DNA from: Longimicrobiales bacterium
GTDB lineage: Bacteria > Gemmatimonadota > Gemmatimonadetes > Longimicrobiales > RSA9
Length of the DNA: 64,000 nucleotides
Assembly: GCA_035461765.1 (NCBI GenBank)
Contig: DATHUY010000147.1
Coordinates: 1-64,000, forward strand
Direction of reading: 5' to 3'
Shown: positions 61,348-64,000 of the stretch, one piece after another
Numbering within the stretch: position 1 is the stretch's first letter
How the letters are laid out: each line of letters begins with the position of its first letter
Made by a program: the position numbers and the translations under genes
Notes under the pieces: model-generated
Database searches by the model: none
The model's input: only the letters and a program-made list of their open reading frames with translations
Told to the model about the DNA's origin: nothing

Positions 61348-62100
61348 CTACGTCCGCGCGGCCGCCGACCGTCGCAGTACGAGCTGTTCGCCCGTCCACG
61401 GCACGTCGAACGGCCGGCGGTGTTCGAGCGTGAAACCGTGACCTTCGATGCGGCGCCGGATGTCCTCGACGCTCGACCATGACGAGCTCTCGTAGAAGCC
61501 GGCATCACTGGCCTGGTCCTCGCCCCCGTTGAGCTCCGCGATCAGAAGTCCATCCGGCGTGAGCACGCGATGGATCTCGGCCAGCACGCGATCGAGGTCG
61601 AACGCGTGGTCGAGCGAGTTCGTATATGCGACCTGCACGGTGCCGTCCCGGAACTGCAGCGCGTGGAAGTCGCCGACCATCACATAGCGATTGTCACGGC
61701 CGGGGTTCAGGTCGATCCCGACGGCAAACGCGCCACGATCGATGAATGCTCGCACTTCCGTGCCCTGGCGCGCCGCGATGCACAGCACCGACCGGCCTGC
61801 CAGGTCGAACGGCAACTCGCCCAGCCGCGCCGACAGCGCGTCGTAGAACCGCTCATCGTGACGGCGCACGAACTTGCCGCGCGCCGCATCGAACTTCGTC
61901 CGCTGATGCGCCAGGTAAGTGTCGTAGTCAGGATAGACCCTGCGCGAGAAGCCATCCTCGGTCTGCTCCCACTGCCGGCCGATGCGCAACCGGAGCAGCG
62001 TCTTGCGCAGCTGTGCGCCGAGCCGCCGGAACGCACGGCCAGGCCCGACATCGGCCACGACAGGGCCCTGCTTCGGCTGGTCCGCGGGCTCGATCGCCAC
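61348..62100 (-). CDS. SAM-dependent methyltransferase
   Basis: A 250-aa class I methyltransferase (type 11-like). The SAM site is SVLCIAARQGTEVRAFIDRG, with GIDLNPG as motif II and AYTNSLDHAFDLDRVLAEIHRVLTPDGLLIAE as motifs IV-V. The first 100 residues are a basic N-terminal region. The start is GTG 62100. Last gene of a compact four-gene unit; the substrate is unknown. Confidence 0.85.
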   Translation of the reverse strand: MAIEPADQPKQGPVVADVGPGRAFRRLGAQLRKTLLRLRIGRQWEQTEDGFSRRVYPDYDTYLAHQRTKFDAARGKFVRRHDERFYDALSARLGELPFDLAGRSVLCIAARQGTEVRAFIDRGAFAVGIDLNPGRDNRYVMVGDFHALQFRDGTVQVAYTNSLDHAFDLDRVLAEIHRVLTPDGLLIAELNGGEDQASDAGFYESSSWSSVEDIRRRIEGHGFTLEHRRPFDVPWTGEQLVLRRSAAART

Positions 62101-62110
62101 CGTGTTCCGA

Positions 62111-62410
62111 TCAGCTGCCGTGTGAGTAGAGCGCGTCGATCCGCCCGGCCAGCTCGAAATCGCGTTCGGAGAGGCCGCCCACGTCGTGGCTGGACAGATA
62201 AATGTCCACGGTACGGTAGGTGTTACTCCAGTCCGGATGATGGTTCATGCGCTCCGCAACGAGTGCGACGGACGCCATGAAGCCGAACGCACCCACGAAG
62301 TCAGTGAACTCCAACTGGCGGTGCAGCCGCCCGTCATCCAGCGTCCAGCCGGGCAGCCGCTCGAGCCGGCTGCGCACATCCGTGTCATCCAGTTTGTCGC
62401 GTCTCGTCAT
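62111..62410 (-). CDS. phhB: Pterin-4a-carbinolamine dehydratase
   Basis: A 99-aa enzyme that recycles 4a-hydroxytetrahydrobiopterin; as DCoH-like protein it may also be a moonlighting partner. The signature is complete: [22 protein letters not shown] followed by [20 protein letters not shown] precedes ATG 62410, which overlaps the thioesterase stop (ATGA). No phenylalanine hydroxylase gene is seen here. Confidence 0.93.
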   Translation of the reverse strand: MTRRDKLDDTDVRSRLERLPGWTLDDGRLHRQLEFTDFVGAFGFMASVALVAERMNHHPDWSNTYRTVDIYLSSHDVGGLSERDFELAGRIDALYSHGS

Positions 62411-62853
62411 TCTGCCTCCCGGTCGCTGCCCACCTGTTCCAATTCGCCGATCCGTGCACGCACTGCCGCCGGCAGGGCCGCCTTGCCCGCGCTCGCGTAG
62501 TCGTACGCGACAATGACGCCACTGCCCTCCGCCGCCACGCCGCCAGCGGCGTCGCTCACGATGCGGTACTCCATCGTGAACCGGTCCTCCGCTACATCCG
62601 TTGTGCGCGCGCCGACGTGCACGACGTCGGGATACTCGAGCGGACGCCGGAACCGGCATTGTGTGGAGGCGAGAATCGGACCGACGCCGGCGTCGCCGCC
62701 GCGGAACGCGATCGCGTCCAGGTAGGCAATGCGCGCGCTCTCGAACCAGCGGAAATACACGATGTTGTTCACGTGGCCGAACGCGTCCATCTCGCCCCAG
62801 GCGACCGGTATTGTAATGACGACCGGAAAGCCCGCGAGCTCGGCAGGCTGCAT
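62407..62853 (-). CDS. Acyl-CoA thioesterase, YbgC/4HBT family
   Basis: A 148-aa hot-dog fold thioesterase. [30 protein letters not shown] is the YbgC/4-hydroxybenzoyl-CoA thioesterase signature, with catalytic Asp in [10 protein letters not shown]. It hydrolyses acyl-CoA in the cytoplasm; chain specificity unknown. Its ATG overlaps the upstream lipoprotein stop by one base (TGATG). Confidence 0.9.
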   Translation of the reverse strand: MQPAELAGFPVVITIPVAWGEMDAFGHVNNIVYFRWFESARIAYLDAIAFRGGDAGVGPILASTQCRFRRPLEYPDVVHVGARTTDVAEDRFTMEYRIVSDAAGGVAAEGSGVIVAYDYASAGKAALPAAVRARIGELEQVGSDREAE

Positions 62854-63197
62854 CAACCGGGTACGATCCCGAGTGCCTGCCCGGTCGAGCAGTCGATCCT
62901 CAGCAGCTCGCCCGGGCGCACACCATATCTGCCCCCGGTCACCTCGTAGTCGCCCTGCTGCGTGGCGCCGACCGCGCCCGACCGCACGAGGCGCAGACGC
63001 GTCTGGTCGCGCGGATCGATAAGTGGGCTGGTGCAGCTGTCCTCCGGTGGCGGCCCGCCGTCTTCCGTGACGAACTGGGCGGGGGCATCCTGGGCCATGC
63101 GCAGATTGGCTGGATTCGGCGTGAAAGTGCTGGTCGACACGCACGCCGCAGCAAGGAACGGCAGCAGGACGACCGGTGTGAAATGTCTGCAACGCAT
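62853..63197 (-). CDS. Small lipoprotein of unknown function
   Basis: A 114-aa exported lipoprotein (signal ending FLAAAC). The mature part is short and beta-rich ([47 protein letters not shown]) with two Cys residues that could form a disulfide. No known family recognised. First gene of the four-gene operon; GGAGG lies upstream of ATG 63197. Divergent from the phosphodiesterase gene. Confidence 0.7.
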   Translation of the reverse strand: MRCRHFTPVVLLPFLAAACVSTSTFTPNPANLRMAQDAPAQFVTEDGGPPPEDSCTSPLIDPRDQTRLRLVRSGAVGATQQGDYEVTGGRYGVRPGELLRIDCSTGQALGIVPG

Positions 63198-63306
63198 GTA
63201 ACCTCCGCAGGTTGTGCGGCAGGATAGGTCGCCCGGCCGCACAGCGTCAATAGCTGCGGCACCGCTCGTGCACTGGCGGGCTCGGACCCTTTGAGGTGGA
63301 ACATTG

Positions 63307-64000
63307 ATGAAGAAGCTCGTCTGGATCGGCGCGGTCATCCTGGTGGTGGTGGCGGGAGTGGTGGTGTTCGCTCTCATCAAGGGAATCCGGCCCGGCGACG
63401 CCGCGGAGCTGCTCGCGGCCGGCGGCACGAAGCCGCTGCGCGATCCCATGCGCGTCGCACGCGGAACGACACGCGTCCTCGTGTTCGCACTGGACGGTGT
63501 GGGTGTCGACGAGCTGCACTCCGCAGCGCGCAGCGGTCGCGCCCCGCACCTGGCTGCCGCGCTCGGCCGGGAGGAGGGTGACGGCCTCTATGCGACGGGA
63601 TACTCCGTGCCCGGGGTGCTCACCGTGCTGCCGTCCACGACGCTCGCCGCGTGGGCCTCCGTGTTCACAGGCGAGCCTCCCGCGTACACCGGCGTGCCCG
63701 GCAACGAGTTCTTCGTCCGTGAACAGCGCCGTTTCTACGCGCCGGCTCCCGTCACCGTGCCCGAGGCGACGCACGTGCTTGCGACCTACGCCGACGATCT
63801 GATCGGCGGTGTGCTGGCCGTTCCCACTCTCTACGAGCGAGCGGACGTGCGCGCATACGTCGCGCTGTCGCACATCCACCGTGGTGCGGACCTGCTTGTC
63901 GTTCCCGACGCAGCGGCGATCAGTGAGATCGCGCTCGGCCTGGTCGCGGGTATCGTCGAGGACGATGACGAGCCCGGCAGCGACAAGTACAGCGAGCTGG
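63307..64000 (+). CDS. Type I phosphodiesterase/nucleotide pyrophosphatase-like protein (3' truncated)
   Basis: The first 231 residues of a membrane-anchored protein; the frame is open at the window end. One N-terminal transmembrane helix (VWIGAVILVVVAGVVVFALI) is followed by the alkaline-phosphatase-fold start: VLVFALDGVGVDEL (metal-binding Asp) and LPSTTLAAWASVFTG with the nucleophile Thr, then GVPGNEFFV. It would act outside the cell on phosphodiesters or phospholipid headgroups. ATG 63307 has GAGGTGG upstream. Confidence 0.85.
   Translation, partial: MKKLVWIGAVILVVVAGVVVFALIKGIRPGDAAELLAAGGTKPLRDPMRVARGTTRVLVFALDGVGVDELHSAARSGRAPHLAAALGREEGDGLYATGYSVPGVLTVLPSTTLAAWASVFTGEPPAYTGVPGNEFFVREQRRFYAPAPVTVPEATHVLATYADDLIGGVLAVPTLYERADVRAYVALSHIHRGADLLVVPDAAAISEIALGLVAGIVEDDDEPGSDKYSEL

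Noticed and set aside
1-64000. tRNA or rRNA genes, CRISPR arrays, prophage or replication origin
   Set aside because: No cloverleaf, conserved rRNA stretches, regular spacer arrays, phage genes or DnaA-box clusters were found on reading the window.

Overview
The window is a dense, high-G+C bacterial chromosome segment, most likely from Gemmatimonadota or a close relative. This is an inference. It rests on a large two-halved MacB/FtsX-type permease without its own ATPase, a paired set of secreted M16 peptidases, many secreted lipoproteins with beta-propeller, TPR or ZU5-like domains, and a GlnRS carrying a YqeY tail. No rRNA, tRNA, CRISPR array, prophage or transposase is visible. Gene starts were chosen by Shine-Dalgarno spacing and signal peptides, and several are GTG or TTG.

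Layout. 1-5.5 kb: end of a beta-lactamase-fold hydrolase, glnS, a cupin, and a YcbB-type L,D-transpeptidase. 5.6-15 kb: SnoaL-like lipoprotein, CDP-alcohol phosphatidyltransferase, DUF5715 protein, M16 peptidase pair, TrkA-type potassium channel, Spy-like protein, type-2 asparaginase. 15-21 kb: small hypothetical genes, TPR protein, ZU5 lipoprotein, zinc-finger protein, second L,D-transpeptidase, orphan OmpR-type regulator. 21-26.8 kb: a minus-strand chaperone-usher fimbrial operon (three pilin-like proteins, a PapD-like chaperone, an atypical usher and a small secreted protein). 27-30 kb: LolA-like secreted protein and a LytS/LytTR two-component system. 30-35.3 kb: alpha/beta hydrolase, an APH-like kinase coupled to a Rieske oxygenase, and an sdpI-arsR operon. 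The hydrolase and the arsR operon carry nearly identical operators. 35-47.5 kb: amidohydrolase, M19 dipeptidase, large BNR-propeller protein, TPR protein with a CxxCH motif, YczE-like membrane protein, S9 peptidase, DUF1648 protein, YpfJ-type protease. 47.5-64 kb: msrA, an AfsR-like regulator with reversed domain order, TerB-like protein, divergent MurE-like ligase, propeller lipoprotein, DUF4105 protein, outer-membrane barrel, ATP-dependent DNA ligase coupled to an ADOP-type permease, a four-gene operon (lipoprotein, thioesterase, pterin dehydratase, methyltransferase), and the start of a phosphodiesterase.

The most unusual non-coding content is a set of structured intergenic elements lying between genes of the same orientation. 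Two share the same long terminal inverted repeats (6.2 and 27.9 kb). One has 19-bp perfect inverted ends (3.6 kb). One is a duplicated unit of about 187 bp rich in palindromes (37.2-37.6 kb). Next to the 27.9-kb element lies a perfect 3 x 16-bp tandem array of palindromes. The best-supported regulatory inference is an ArsR/SdpR-type regulon of two promoters sharing a 23-bp operator that differs at one base.
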